Made by a program: the position numbers and the translations under genes. From Phycisphaeraceae bacterium (GTDB taxonomy: Bacteria; Planctomycetota; Phycisphaerae; Phycisphaerales; UBA1924), in the NCBI GenBank assembly GCA_026126305.1, contig JAHCJI010000009.1, positions 62,001 to 126,000 on the forward strand: 64,000 nt of DNA. Direction: 5' to 3'. Position 1 is the stretch's first letter. Each line of letters opens with the position of its first letter. Below are positions 16,858 through 26,768 of this stretch, piece by piece. Under the pieces are notes generated by a model. The model saw only the letters and a list, made by a program, of their open reading frames with translations, was not told the DNA's origin and made no database searches.

Positions 16858-19415
16858 GAGGTGGTCTTTGGGCGGTCCTGGTTACGATGATCGCGGTGCT
16901 GGGCACGTGCAGCGGATGGACATCCCGCGCTGACGCCCAGGTGTTGCCCGAGCCCACGGCCGACTACGCCGGTCTGGGCATGGGTCGAGTGGCCTTGCTC
17001 GACCTGCGCACGCAGGCCAAGCCGGATGAGAAGGACTATCGCATCGCCCAGTTGGCGCTTGGGTTCGCTCGGCTTTCGATGCCAAGGGACACCATCCTGC
17101 TGCGGAGGCAGATCGAGGCGGCATGGTCCGCCGGGCGAGATGCCGAGGCTTTGGAACTCACGCGGGAGTTGCTTCGGCTGGATCCCGCCGACGAGGTGTC
17201 GCTGCTTCGTGTGATCGCCTCAGGCATTGAGGGCATCCAGACCGTCGAGGAGCGGCTCGCCGCGTATGAACGGTTGTTGAATGCTGGGCAGATTTCCGTG
17301 GCGGTGCGCAGTCGACTCGCTCTCGACGCGGCTTTGCTGGCGCGTGAGACCGGCGACGAGGCCAGATTTATCGACTTGCTGGCTACCTCGACGGAGTTGG
17401 ATTCGACGCATAAGGCGGCGGCAGCACTCGCGCTGGCCTACTACGAACAAGCCGAGGCTGGCAACATCGGACGCCTCGAACTGATGATCAATCTGCTGAT
17501 GGCCGATCCGGTCGACCCGAACGTCCACGGCAAGATCGCCGATGTGTTGACCCGGGGCGGGGCTTTCGAGCAGGCCATCCGCTTCCACGATCATCACCAG
17601 CACCTGCTGACCATGGCGGGCAACCCGCCAAGCGCCGAGGCGATCCTCCGTCGTATCCAATTACGCTGGCTCTCGCAGGGGCCCTCGGGCCTGGCCGATG
17701 AACTGGAACAGCCCGTGCTCCAGGAGCGTGCCAGGCTCGAAGAGGCTCTCAAGCTCATGGTTCGGCGTGGCCAATCGATCGAAGGCGTGCCGAAGCCTTC
17801 GGAGATCGTGCCCCCGCCCGACTCGGCATTGCTGCGCATGCTCGTGGCAGACGCCGAAGGCAACCCCGCCTCGGCCAGCCGGGCTTCGGAAGATCTGCGT
17901 GCCTCGACGGCGCAGCGTCTGCAACAACTGCTGCTGGCCGCGCAAGGCGATCGTGCCAGAGCGCGGCAAATCGCGCTGCTGGCCACGAGTGTTCGCGCCG
18001 AGACGGCGCTGGCGATGGTGCTTGCTGGCGTGCAGTTCGAACTGGTACGCGTGGATCTCCGACAGGCCATGGAAGCCATGGAGCGTGCGATGGCCGACGA
18101 GGCATTGCTCGGCGAGATCGACCCGGCTGTCGTTGCACCAGCCCGGGCTCAGTTGGAACTGGTTTCGGCGCTCATCGCCACGCTCGACGCCGTGGGTACC
18201 ACCGAGGCCGACCAGCGGCTCGATGATCTTCAACGGCGGATGACCGAACAGAAGGTGCCCATGGCGCCGCTGGCCTATGCCCACGCGCTGCTGGTGCATG
18301 GGCGTACCGCCGAAGCGTTGCCCTTGCTGCGATCGATCGTGGGCGAAGACCCCGGAACGTTGTGGGGGGCCTGGTCTCACCAGAAGTTGGTGGACCTTGG
18401 TGTGGGCTCGCCATTTCCTTCGGCGCGTGGGCTGGACACGATCGCCCGTGCCGTGCCCTTGTGGCTCGATCGCATGGTGCAGAAGCCCGAGAACTTCATG
18501 GAACTCACGCTGCGTACCTCCGCGCTCGAGGAGCACCCCACGGCCATGACGCGGCTTCGGTTGACGCTGCGCAACAACTCGCCCATCCCCCTGGCCGTGG
18601 GCCCCAACGCCCCCATCAACACGCGGATCTTGCTCTCGCCGGTGCTCGACGCGGACATGGACCGGCTCTCGCAACTGGCGATCCCCGAGGTTGCCAGTGT
18701 CGATACCCGCTTGCGGCTCATGCCGCGTGAACGGCTCGAGATCGATGTGTGGGCGGGTGCCGGCCTGACGGGCTGGTACCTCGAGGCGGCCGGCAGTCGC
18801 ACGACACGCACCCGGTGGCGCGCTATCCAGGGTTTCCTGTTCAATCAGTCTCGCGGATACTCGCCCGGCCCCATGTGCCTGAGCGCCGAGAGCGGGTTGT
18901 TGCTCCGCAGGCCGATGCCCGAAACTCGCTTCGACGCCGGCCGCATGGTCACACGGATTTTGGCCGACGATCCGCGGGCGCTCATCACGATCGCGACCAC
19001 GATCAAGTCTGTGATGCTCGGACCCGATGCCCAACAGGGTGGGCTGCCGCCGGAGATCATCGACCCGGTCATGGCCGCGCTCGGCCAGCGGTTCGCCGAG
19101 CTCGACCCCGTGACCCAGGTCGCGCTACTCGTGGCCTTGCCCAACGCCCGGCAGGCATCGCCCGCGGCACGATTCGACCGTGCGGCTCTGGACACGGCCC
19201 GGGGCTCCATGGCATTGGCCGCCGCGCTGCTGACTCGAGCCACCGACCCTCAGGACATCGCATTCGCACGCGCCGCCGAGAGCGAAGATCCGAATGTCCG
19301 TGAGTTCGCGTTGCTGCTCCAGGAACGCCTGCGATCGGGTTCGCGGAGTTATGCGAACTTCGAGGGTTTTGGCCCCCCCGGAGGACGGCCCGCCGCGAGC
19401 CAGCCCGCGCCATGA
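16854..19415 (+). CDS. Large secreted TPR-like repeat protein
   Basis: 853 residues from TTG 16854, which overlaps the previous stop and has GGAGGTGG just upstream. Signal peptide through about residue 32 (ADAQ). Long helical, alanine- and leucine-rich region with tetratricopeptide-like pairs (for example AWSAGRDAEALELTRELLRLDP and AYAHALLVHGRTAEALPLL). It ends in a proline-rich tail. It probably acts as an envelope scaffold. The ATGA overlap with the next gene shows operon structure. Confidence 0.7.
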   Translation: MRGGLWAVLVTMIAVLGTCSGWTSRADAQVLPEPTADYAGLGMGRVALLDLRTQAKPDEKDYRIAQLALGFARLSMPRDTILLRRQIEAAWSAGRDAEALELTRELLRLDPADEVSLLRVIASGIEGIQTVEERLAAYERLLNAGQISVAVRSRLALDAALLARETGDEARFIDLLATSTELDSTHKAAAALALAYYEQAEAGNIGRLELMINLLMADPVDPNVHGKIADVLTRGGAFEQAIRFHDHHQHLLTMAGNPPSAEAILRRIQLRWLSQGPSGLADELEQPVLQERARLEEALKLMVRRGQSIEGVPKPSEIVPPPDSALLRMLVADAEGNPASASRASEDLRASTAQRLQQLLLAAQGDRARARQIALLATSVRAETALAMVLAGVQFELVRVDLRQAMEAMERAMADEALLGEIDPAVVAPARAQLELVSALIATLDAVGTTEADQRLDDLQRRMTEQKVPMAPLAYAHALLVHGRTAEALPLLRSIVGEDPGTLWGAWSHQKLVDLGVGSPFPSARGLDTIARAVPLWLDRMVQKPENFMELTLRTSALEEHPTAMTRLRLTLRNNSPIPLAVGPNAPINTRILLSPVLDADMDRLSQLAIPEVASVDTRLRLMPRERLEIDVWAGAGLTGWYLEAAGSRTTRTRWRAIQGFLFNQSRGYSPGPMCLSAESGLLLRRPMPETRFDAGRMVTRILADDPRALITIATTIKSVMLGPDAQQGGLPPEIIDPVMAALGQRFAELDPVTQVALLVALPNARQASPAARFDRAALDTARGSMALAAALLTRATDPQDIAFARAAESEDPNVREFALLLQERLRSGSRSYANFEGFGPPGGRPAASQPAP

Positions 19416-20440
19416 AACGTCCACGCCTGCGTCGGCGTCCGATCGCCGGCCGGGTGCGTGCCCTGGCGGGCCGGGCCAACCGTTGGAGGCAGACTCGCTG
19501 GTTCCGCATCGGCGGCTTCATCGCCGGTGCGATGCTGGTAGTGCTGGCCGTCGCGGCCGCGCTCCGGCAAGACCCAAACGCCATGCGAGACGCGATGGAT
19601 GCGCTGGGCCAGAAGCCCTGGTGGTACGCCGTGCTCTTCTTCGCATTGCCTCTGCTGAACTGGTTGAGTATCTCCGCCTCCCTTTGGTTGCTCTTGTCCC
19701 GATTTGGTCGCCTGGGCATGGGAGAGATGAACGCGCTTATCGGCATGGCTTGGTTGCTGAACTACCTGCCCATGCGCCCGGGCATGGTTGGTCGCATCGC
19801 CTACCACAAGGCCATCAACGGCATCGGCGTCAAGCAGTCGGGCCTGGTGCTGGTCGAGGGGGCGACGATCACCGGCGTCGCCAGCGGCGTGCTTTTGCTA
19901 GGTGCGCTGCTCTTGCGAGGCGTCGAGGCCAAGGCCGCCTGGGCGCTGGTCGTAGCCATGCCAATCCTGATGGGCGGCGCGGCTTCGGCACTGCTCTGGA
20001 CCAGCAAGCCGTTGCTGGCACGGTATTGCGCCGCGGGCGCGTTGCGCGTGATCGACATCGCCGTCTGGGCGGGTCGATATGCCCTGGCGTTTGCCATCGT
20101 GGGCTCGCCTATCGAACTGTCCGGGGCTTTGGTCCTTGCCGTCGCCAGTCAGATTGCCATGCTGATCCCCATATCCGGCAACGGGCTGGGCCTGCGCGAG
20201 TGGCTTATCGGTGCCTTAGCCGCCGGGCTGCCAGCGGCCATGCTTGGCGGTGGTGACGCCAGCCTCTCTCAGGGCCTGACCGCCGACGTGCTGAACCGCG
20301 TCGTCGAAGTGCTCGTGGCCGTTCCCTTGGGCCTGGTATGCCTTGCCATCATCGCCGCCCGCCTTCGTCGGGTGCAGCGGCTGGGTCGTACGGGCCATCC
20401 CGAAGGGACGCAGCGATCCGATTCCGATCCCAGGCCATGA
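19412..20440 (+). CDS. YbhN/LPG-synthase-like integral membrane protein
   Basis: 342 residues with about eight hydrophobic segments. The conserved block WLLNYLPMRPGMVGRIAYHK and the late motif ISGNGLGLREWLIG match the membrane domain shared by lysylphosphatidylglycerol synthases and the UPF0104/YbhN family, which includes flippase-like proteins. The cytoplasmic aminoacyl-transfer domain is absent, so transfer of an amino acid to lipids is not implied. Starts at ATGA over the preceding stop. Confidence 0.7.
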   Translation: MKRPRLRRRPIAGRVRALAGRANRWRQTRWFRIGGFIAGAMLVVLAVAAALRQDPNAMRDAMDALGQKPWWYAVLFFALPLLNWLSISASLWLLLSRFGRLGMGEMNALIGMAWLLNYLPMRPGMVGRIAYHKAINGIGVKQSGLVLVEGATITGVASGVLLLGALLLRGVEAKAAWALVVAMPILMGGAASALLWTSKPLLARYCAAGALRVIDIAVWAGRYALAFAIVGSPIELSGALVLAVASQIAMLIPISGNGLGLREWLIGALAAGLPAAMLGGGDASLSQGLTADVLNRVVEVLVAVPLGLVCLAIIAARLRRVQRLGRTGHPEGTQRSDSDPRP

Positions 20441-20458
20441 CGATTACACTACTCGCAG

Positions 20459-21025
20459 ATGGTGTTGCTCGTGATCTATGCGGTAGCCGTCTGGTATGGC
20501 GCGATCCGTTGGCGGCGACGCTGGCTCGGGCTGCTGTGGGTCCTCGGCGGCATCTTGGGCGTGCTGATCATGATCCACTTCCATGTCTTGCTCGAGGCTT
20601 GGACGCCGTACACCATCTATCTGCCCGTCCTCCAGACGCTGTTGTGGAGTTATGTTCTGCTGGTCGGTTCCATCGGCCTTTTCGTCGTGTGCATTCCCCA
20701 TGGCCGTGGGCTTTGGTGCTGCCAGGCCTGTGGTTATGACCTCACGGGTGTGCCCGGATTTAGCTGTGTGTGTCCCGAGTGTGGCAAGGAATTTGCCGTT
20801 GAGACCGCCCGGGCAGCCGAAAAGCGCGCGGTGTCGATCCTGCAACAGCCCATCCCATCCGGCGACGAGAGCGAACCAACATCCAGGCCTGTTCGAGACA
20901 TCGCGGGCATGTTGCGGGGCGTGCGTTTCGATCAGTCCAGATTAGCGCCTCAACAGCCGCCACACACCGCCCACCAGCAGGATGAGCAACGGCACGCCCA
21001 GCACGAGGAACCATCGCAGCGCTGA
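20459..21025 (+). CDS. Membrane protein with C-terminal zinc ribbon
   Basis: 188 residues. Two or three hydrophobic segments in the first 80 residues, then CQACGYDLTGVPGFSCVCPECG, a four-cysteine zinc ribbon of the sort repeated in other proteins here (26769, 47256, 54501). The last 28 codons overlap the 3' end of the convergent GldG-like gene, an 84-bp overlap. Function unknown. Confidence 0.6.
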   Translation: MVLLVIYAVAVWYGAIRWRRRWLGLLWVLGGILGVLIMIHFHVLLEAWTPYTIYLPVLQTLLWSYVLLVGSIGLFVVCIPHGRGLWCCQACGYDLTGVPGFSCVCPECGKEFAVETARAAEKRAVSILQQPIPSGDESEPTSRPVRDIAGMLRGVRFDQSRLAPQQPPHTAHQQDEQRHAQHEEPSQR

Positions 21026-23044
21026 CAGGCGTGCCGGCGGAATGCTGCCGATCATCGCCACGCTCGAGGACGCCACGGTTGGCGCGATGAACTCGTCGCG
21101 CCCTGTGAGCCAGAGCACCGATGCGTCCAGCAGCGCCAGATTTCCCGGGTAACTGGCGGCCATGCGCCCGTCCAGACTCTGCCCGGACGACACGATCTCA
21201 TCGGCCAGCCAGTCGTTGCTGCCCACGACGACGATCCGCCCACCCGTCTCGCGCATTGCCGCCCACGCGATGGTCCATGGGCCGTTGGCGTCATCGACAT
21301 CGGGCTCGCGCACCGGCGGGTTCGACACCAGCGGGCGTTCCTCACGCCTCACGCGGCGATAGCCCGACCAGCGTGTCTCGCCCCAGGCACGAGTATCGTC
21401 GACGGTCAACAACGGCCAGGCACTTCCCGACCCGTCGTGTTCGATAGGAACCGCCCATGGCATATATGTCAAGAGTCCTGCTACAGCACCCTGGATCGGG
21501 TGATCGCCGACCTTGGCACGCACCAGCATGTCGTGCTCGACGACCTCGCTCTGGGGCGCGGTGGTCAGCATCGCCAGGCCCGATCGTGCCGAGAGCCCGA
21601 ATTCTCCAAGCGGGAGCGCCGTCGCGTCCACGCCACCGCCAACGACCACCTCGCTGGGGGTCAGATTCACCAACAGGGGATTGCCCTGGTCGATCAAGCG
21701 ACGCACGAGCGTGCCGAGCCGGGCAGCCCGTTCATCGGGTCTAGGGGCCATCGGATCGGGCGATCGCGCGCCGGTATTGGTGTTCAATACCAGGTACAGC
21801 ACTGGCCTCGCCCTGCCGGCGTCCAGTTGCGCCAATCCCGGCACGGAATCTTCGAGCATGATGGGCCACTCGACCACGTCGATGCCCTGACGACGGAGGT
21901 GATCCAACGCTACCCCCAACGCGCCGGGGCGCTCGATAAACCGTGTGTCCTCTGCGTGCGCGACCACCAGGATCGGTCGGCGCGAATCCAATGCGGTCAG
22001 CATCGCCGTGGCGATGAACCCCTCGGCTCGTCCACGCAGCGAGGGAGCCGTGGCCGCCTCGGGCCGCAGCACGCCCGGTGGGGGCAACAGTGTGCCTGCG
22101 TCGATGGCCACCGCGCTGCTCGGGCCCACAAGCACCACCGCCGAGTCACCAACCGATCGCAACACTCGCACCACGTCGAGCATCGGCAAACGGTCGGCTA
22201 GGTCGGCGGCGGTCGAGCACACGGCCCGGGCCGCGCCAGCGGTCTGAGCCAAACGACTGGTCACGCGCCGCAAACCTTCGGGGTAGCTGGTCGTTCTCGT
22301 TATCGCCAACGCTTCGTCGGCCAGCAGACCCATCTGAGCGGCCGCATCACGCGCGGGGGCTACGATGGCCACGCGGGCGGTATCGAGTGAGGCAAGATCG
22401 ATGCCCGGCAAGATGGGTGTGTCGAGCGCTTCGCGCGCCCGGGCCACCGCGATGCGAAGATCCTGGGCCAGCCGCGTGGCCGCCTGCGTGCGGGCCTGCA
22501 TGACCTGCGACAGTTCTCCCTCGCCAGCCGCCTTCGCCGCCGACTCCAGCACTTCGGCCAGATCAACCTCGATGGCATCGGCCGCACGCCACAACTCGGC
22601 CATCGCCTGGGCCAAGGCACGGGTCTGCCTTTCGATCGCCTCAGCCTCGCGTACGACCAGACGCTGGGCGAGCGATTCGAGACCGGGCCGAGCGGCGGCA
22701 CCATCCAGGAGTGTCATTGTCACCGGACCGGCGATCTGTAACTCTGTGCCGACATCCAAGAGCGCCTGCCAGGCTCGGGGATCGACCCGGCTCGCTTCGG
22801 CTGCGACGACCAACTCGAATCCTTCACCCGGCCCAACGGCTTCCATGAGGCGACGGGTCTGGGGCGCCAGCCGGTGCTCACCCGTGGCCGTCACGTCGAC
22901 ACGCACGCGGTACCGATCGGCTAGTGCGACGAGGAACGCCGCCGAGACAGCGTTGGCAGCCAGGAAGGTAGCCGCCAGCCAGGCAACGCCAACACGCCTG
23001 GGCCAGGCGCGCCGCGGACGAGTTCTCTTCCCCGGGGCCTTCAT
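20942..23044 (-). CDS. GldG-like ABC-transporter auxiliary protein
   Basis: 700 residues. ATG 23044 follows GGAGGTGG and overlaps the permease stop by 4 bp. One N-terminal membrane span (VAWLAATFLAANAVSAAFLV) is followed by a large extracytoplasmic domain and a C-terminal span (WFLVLGVPLLILLVGGVW). The block ATGEHRLAPQTRRLMEAV and the late segment GGRIVVVGSNDWLADE resemble the gliding-motility GldG / intraflagellar-transport-like domain family that accompanies GldA and GldF. Planctomycetes carry such operons without gliding, so the cargo is unknown. Confidence 0.78.
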   Translation of the reverse strand: MKAPGKRTRPRRAWPRRVGVAWLAATFLAANAVSAAFLVALADRYRVRVDVTATGEHRLAPQTRRLMEAVGPGEGFELVVAAEASRVDPRAWQALLDVGTELQIAGPVTMTLLDGAAARPGLESLAQRLVVREAEAIERQTRALAQAMAELWRAADAIEVDLAEVLESAAKAAGEGELSQVMQARTQAATRLAQDLRIAVARAREALDTPILPGIDLASLDTARVAIVAPARDAAAQMGLLADEALAITRTTSYPEGLRRVTSRLAQTAGAARAVCSTAADLADRLPMLDVVRVLRSVGDSAVVLVGPSSAVAIDAGTLLPPPGVLRPEAATAPSLRGRAEGFIATAMLTALDSRRPILVVAHAEDTRFIERPGALGVALDHLRRQGIDVVEWPIMLEDSVPGLAQLDAGRARPVLYLVLNTNTGARSPDPMAPRPDERAARLGTLVRRLIDQGNPLLVNLTPSEVVVGGGVDATALPLGEFGLSARSGLAMLTTAPQSEVVEHDMLVRAKVGDHPIQGAVAGLLTYMPWAVPIEHDGSGSAWPLLTVDDTRAWGETRWSGYRRVRREERPLVSNPPVREPDVDDANGPWTIAWAAMRETGGRIVVVGSNDWLADEIVSSGQSLDGRMAASYPGNLALLDASVLWLTGRDEFIAPTVASSSVAMIGSIPPARLSALRWFLVLGVPLLILLVGGVWRLLRR

Positions 23045-23784
23045 AACCACCTCCGAACGGCGATGGCAATCGATGAAGCCAGTACGAACCAAGCCGTCAG
23101 CACGAGGAAGAAGGCCACGTCCCCCGTGTCGATCACGCCCTTGGCAAAGCCCGACAGGCGATCCGTAATGGCAAGCGCGGCCAAGATCTGGGCAACCGAG
23201 TCTGGAGCTCTCGCTCGGCCAACAGTCGTCGCCAGCAGCCACACAAGCAGCGCGAGCATCGCACCCAGGAAACTCAGCGTCTGGCTTGGTGTCAGGCACG
23301 ATGCGAGCAGACCTACCGCCAAGAACAACAAGCCCAGCAGCGTCACACTCAGATACCCCGCCAGGATGGGCCCGACATCCGGTGCCGGCTGGCTGACAGC
23401 CATCAGTACGCCCACCAACGGCAGTGTGCCGGCCAGCATCGCGAGCAGATACAACGCCGCGCCAAGGAACTTGCCCATCGTCAGGGACAGATCGCCCACC
23501 GGTGCCGTGGCCAACAACTCATAACTGCCTGTCCGCAGTTCGTCGCTGACCAGACGCATCGAGATGGCCGGCGCAATGGGCAACATCAGCCAGGCCGCCG
23601 TCGCGAACAGTGGCCGGAGTGTTGCCGGAGCGCCTGGGACCAGCACAAACTGGACGAACATGACACCCCACAACCCGACATACAGCGCGAGCACCAGCCA
23701 GCCCACGGGCACACGGAACATCGCAACGAACTCACGCCAGGCGATGGTCCACGTCTGACCGATGGAGCGCAGCGGAAACATCAC
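23041..23784 (-). CDS. GldF-like ABC-2 type permease
   Basis: 247 residues with six hydrophobic segments. Starts near IAWREFVAMFRVPVGW, the typical amphipathic N-terminal helix of ABC-2 permeases, and contains RLVSDELRTGSYELLATAPVGD, the signature of the GldF/NosY branch. GTG 23784 overlaps the ATPase stop by 4 bp; ATG 23781 is the next choice. Confidence 0.85.
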   Translation of the reverse strand: MMFPLRSIGQTWTIAWREFVAMFRVPVGWLVLALYVGLWGVMFVQFVLVPGAPATLRPLFATAAWLMLPIAPAISMRLVSDELRTGSYELLATAPVGDLSLTMGKFLGAALYLLAMLAGTLPLVGVLMAVSQPAPDVGPILAGYLSVTLLGLLFLAVGLLASCLTPSQTLSFLGAMLALLVWLLATTVGRARAPDSVAQILAALAITDRLSGFAKGVIDTGDVAFFLVLTAWFVLASSIAIAVRRWL

Positions 23785-24776
23785 GCGGCACTCCCTTCGT
23801 CAGGACCTTGGGTCGGTGCCTCAAGGGGCCCCTGCTCCATCAACTTCAAGAACAGCGATTCCAGTGAGGCTTTCTCTCGCTCGAACAATCGGACCTCGGC
23901 TTGAGCCAACGCCAGTTCTCGAGCGATGATCCCACGAAGGGGCGCTTCGGCGGCTTGGGCCGGGTCGAAGGACACCCGCCAACGCATGACCAGGCCGTCC
24001 ATCTCTCGCGCTACCAAGCCTTGCACGCCCACGATGGCGCGCACGGCGGCGGCGGCGCGCGTTGCGGCCTCGTGTGTTTGAAACTTTGACTCGCAGAGGA
24101 ATTCGTGCTCACCTTGGGAGAGCAGATCCTTCAGAGAACCCTGCGCGCACAATTGACCCCGCGCAAGCATGACCAAACGGTCGCACGTCCGTTCGATCTC
24201 CGGCAGGATGTGGCTGCTGACCAGTACGGTGCGACCTTCGGCCAGACGGCGGATGAGCGAGCGGGTCTCGGTGATCTGGCCGGGGTCGAGCCCGTTGGAA
24301 GGCTCGTCGAGGATCAGCACCGGCGGATCGTGGAGGATGGCCGTCGCGAGGCCGACACGCTGCTTATAGCCCTTGCTCAGTTGGCCAACTCGGCGCTTCC
24401 GGACGGCCCCAAGCACGCAGGTATCGATGGCTCGCTCGACCGCCCGCTGCCTTGCCTTGCCCCGAAGCCCGTGCAATGAGGCCCGATAACTCAAGATAGC
24501 CGCAACGGGCATCTCCCCATAGGTCGGGGCCGATTCGGGCAGATAACCGATATGCTGGCGAACCCGAACGGAATGTTGGGAAGTCAGGAGGCCCCCAACA
24601 CGGACCCAACCAGCATCGGGAGCCGTATAGCCAGTGATGATGCGGATGGTCGTGCTCTTGCCCGCGCCGTTGGCTCCCAAGAGCCCGGTGACCTGGCCCG
24701 GGGGAACGTCAAAGCTGACCCCAGCCAGGGCGTGGAGTCGACCATAGGTCTTGTGAAGGTTCCGGACCTCGATCAT
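23781..24776 (-). CDS. GldA-like ABC transporter ATP-binding protein
   Basis: 331 residues from ATG 24776; the open frame extends to 24917 but the domain begins at MIEVRNLHKTYG. Walker A GANGAGKST, Q-loop region GYLPESAPTYGEM, signature LSKGYKQRVGLA, Walker B VLILDEPSNGLDP and switch SSHILPE are all present. First gene of a three-gene operon with the GldF- and GldG-like proteins. It energises export or removal of an unknown substrate. Confidence 0.92.
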   Translation of the reverse strand: MIEVRNLHKTYGRLHALAGVSFDVPPGQVTGLLGANGAGKSTTIRIITGYTAPDAGWVRVGGLLTSQHSVRVRQHIGYLPESAPTYGEMPVAAILSYRASLHGLRGKARQRAVERAIDTCVLGAVRKRRVGQLSKGYKQRVGLATAILHDPPVLILDEPSNGLDPGQITETRSLIRRLAEGRTVLVSSHILPEIERTCDRLVMLARGQLCAQGSLKDLLSQGEHEFLCESKFQTHEAATRAAAAVRAIVGVQGLVAREMDGLVMRWRVSFDPAQAAEAPLRGIIARELALAQAEVRLFEREKASLESLFLKLMEQGPLEAPTQGPDEGSAA

Positions 24777-24974
24777 GGGGTGTCTGGCGGGAGGGTATGG
24801 ACGGTCGGGATGGTTTCTGTCTTCGGGTTGGTTGGTACTTTCGGATGAAACTGCGAGGGTCGGAATGCCGATCCTTGGCCAAGAGGCGGGTACAACCGAC
24901 GCCTCGGACTGTCGCATCGAGCATCGCCTCGGTCGCTACAGTTCATTGCGAGGGCGTCCTGGGGCTGGGTGGCA

Positions 24975-26711
24975 ATGGGTGAACCGGCGTACACCATCTT
25001 GATTGTCGGCACATCGGAGCGCGAGGCTTCCGACCTTGGCCAGCAGATCGGCGTCAACGCCGGGGTGGTGTCCTGCGCTCCCGATCAGGCCTATGCCATG
25101 GCCCAATCGCTTCGCGATCGTCAAGTACCATTCGTGGTCGTCCATCCGGGCCATCCGATGCCCGAGTTCAGCGAGATGGACCGGGCCTATGCCTTGCTCG
25201 ACGCCGTCAATGAGGGCGTGTGCCTCTTGTCGGCCGACGGGGCCATCATCTGGGCCAACGCGTTCTTCCGCACGTTGGACCCCAGTCTTGGCGAACGCAT
25301 CCGCAATGCCTCCCGCGACAGCCTGGCCTGGCTGCACGAACAACGTGAACGCCGGGGACGGCACACCACACGCAGCGTCGAAATCGGCGACGAAGATTCG
25401 GAACAATGGTTTGAGGTGGTTATCTCCCTTGCCCAAGGCCAAGGCGCTGGGGTCACGGATACTCGGCTGGTGGCGGTTATCCGCGACGTCTCGGAGCCAA
25501 GGCGGCTGGAACGCAAGATGTCCGCCATCGAACAGGCCGGGCGAGACCTGGTTTCGATCGATCCCGAGTTCGTCCGCTCCAAGAACGCGATGGAACGGCT
25601 GAGCGTGCTGGAAGGCCGCATCATCGAGACGGCCCACAAACTCCTGAACTTTGACCACTTTGCCATCCGCCTGATCAACGACAAGACGGGCAAGCTCGAA
25701 CTGGTGATCTCCGAGGGCCTCAGCCCCCAGGCCGCCGAATTGGACCTCTACCCCTCGCGCCAGGGCAACGGCATCGCCGGGTTCGTGGCCTCGACGGGTA
25801 TCAGCGAGATATCCAACGACGCCGCCCATGATGCGCGATTCCTGCCGTGCCTTCAGGGTGCCAGCAGCGCGATGGTCGTGCCCCTGCGGCTGCACGACCG
25901 GGTCATCGGGGTGCTGGATGTGGAATCGCTGCGGCCCGGTGCTTTCAACGAAGAAGATCGCCGATTCGCCGAGCACTTCGCCCGGCACCTGGCCATGGCG
26001 CTGCGTGTGCTCGACCTGCTGGTCATCGAACGCTGCGAGACCAACGCCACGGTCTCGGGCCGGATGCAAGGCGAACTGCGTGAGCCATTGGACGACATCG
26101 CCGACATCGTCGAGCAGATGCGCGAGACAGCCGACCAGGACCCCGCCCTGGCCGCCCGGCTGGCACGCATCGCCTGCGACGTGGACTCGATCCGAGACCG
26201 GATGCGCCGCGTGGCCGAGGGCCCGCGAGCCCTGCTTGGCGTCGAGCGTGCCATGAGCAGCACCGAGCAGGAGCCGCTGATCCAAGGCCGCAACGTGCTG
26301 GTGGCCGACGACGAGCCGGCCGTCCGCCGCGTGATTGCCGACGTGCTTCGCAACCGCGGGGCGAAGGTGGAGGCATGCGACAACGGCGCGACGGCCATCG
26401 AACGCCTGCGAGCCGCCGCCGCCGTCGAACAGCCCTACGACCTGGTCATCAGCGACATCAAGATGCCCGATCGCAACGGCTACGAGGTCTTCTCGGCAGC
26501 CCGCGCGGCCATGCCCAACGTCCCGGTCATCCTCATGACCGGCTTTGGGTATGACCCCAGCCACAGCATCGTCCGCGCCTCCCAGGAAGGCCTGCAATGC
26601 GTGCTGTTCAAGCCCTTCCAGGTCGAACGCCTGCTCGAGGAAGTCCGCTCGGCCATGCGCAAGTACGACGATAGCGACCAGAAGCCCAAACCCAACCACC
26701 AGCCCGTGTGA
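24975..26711 (+). CDS. PAS-GAF-receiver regulatory protein
   Basis: 578 residues from ATG 24975 (GTG 24969 possible). A short N-terminal receiver-like strand, a PAS domain (about 65-175, ALLDAVNEGVCLLSADGAI), a GAF domain (about 210-360, LNFDHFAIRLIND to GVLDVESLRPGAF), a helical linker, and a C-terminal receiver (about 435-560) with DDE, the phospho-acceptor Asp in DLVISDIKMPD, and the conserved Lys in LFKPFQ. The linker resembles a histidine-kinase dimerisation helix but lacks a recognisable phospho-His motif and there is no ATPase domain, so it likely receives phosphate from an outside kinase. Confidence 0.85.
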   Translation: MGEPAYTILIVGTSEREASDLGQQIGVNAGVVSCAPDQAYAMAQSLRDRQVPFVVVHPGHPMPEFSEMDRAYALLDAVNEGVCLLSADGAIIWANAFFRTLDPSLGERIRNASRDSLAWLHEQRERRGRHTTRSVEIGDEDSEQWFEVVISLAQGQGAGVTDTRLVAVIRDVSEPRRLERKMSAIEQAGRDLVSIDPEFVRSKNAMERLSVLEGRIIETAHKLLNFDHFAIRLINDKTGKLELVISEGLSPQAAELDLYPSRQGNGIAGFVASTGISEISNDAAHDARFLPCLQGASSAMVVPLRLHDRVIGVLDVESLRPGAFNEEDRRFAEHFARHLAMALRVLDLLVIERCETNATVSGRMQGELREPLDDIADIVEQMRETADQDPALAARLARIACDVDSIRDRMRRVAEGPRALLGVERAMSSTEQEPLIQGRNVLVADDEPAVRRVIADVLRNRGAKVEACDNGATAIERLRAAAAVEQPYDLVISDIKMPDRNGYEVFSAARAAMPNVPVILMTGFGYDPSHSIVRASQEGLQCVLFKPFQVERLLEEVRSAMRKYDDSDQKPKPNHQPV

Positions 26712-26768
26712 TGGGCCCTTGGCCCAACTCCGACGCATCCTCACGAAGACCAATCCGTATCATCGGGT

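Noticed and set aside
26713..26727. TGGGCC-CTT-GGCCCA hairpin after the PAS-GAF gene
   Set aside because: Short, three-base loop and no U-tract, so not called as a terminator.
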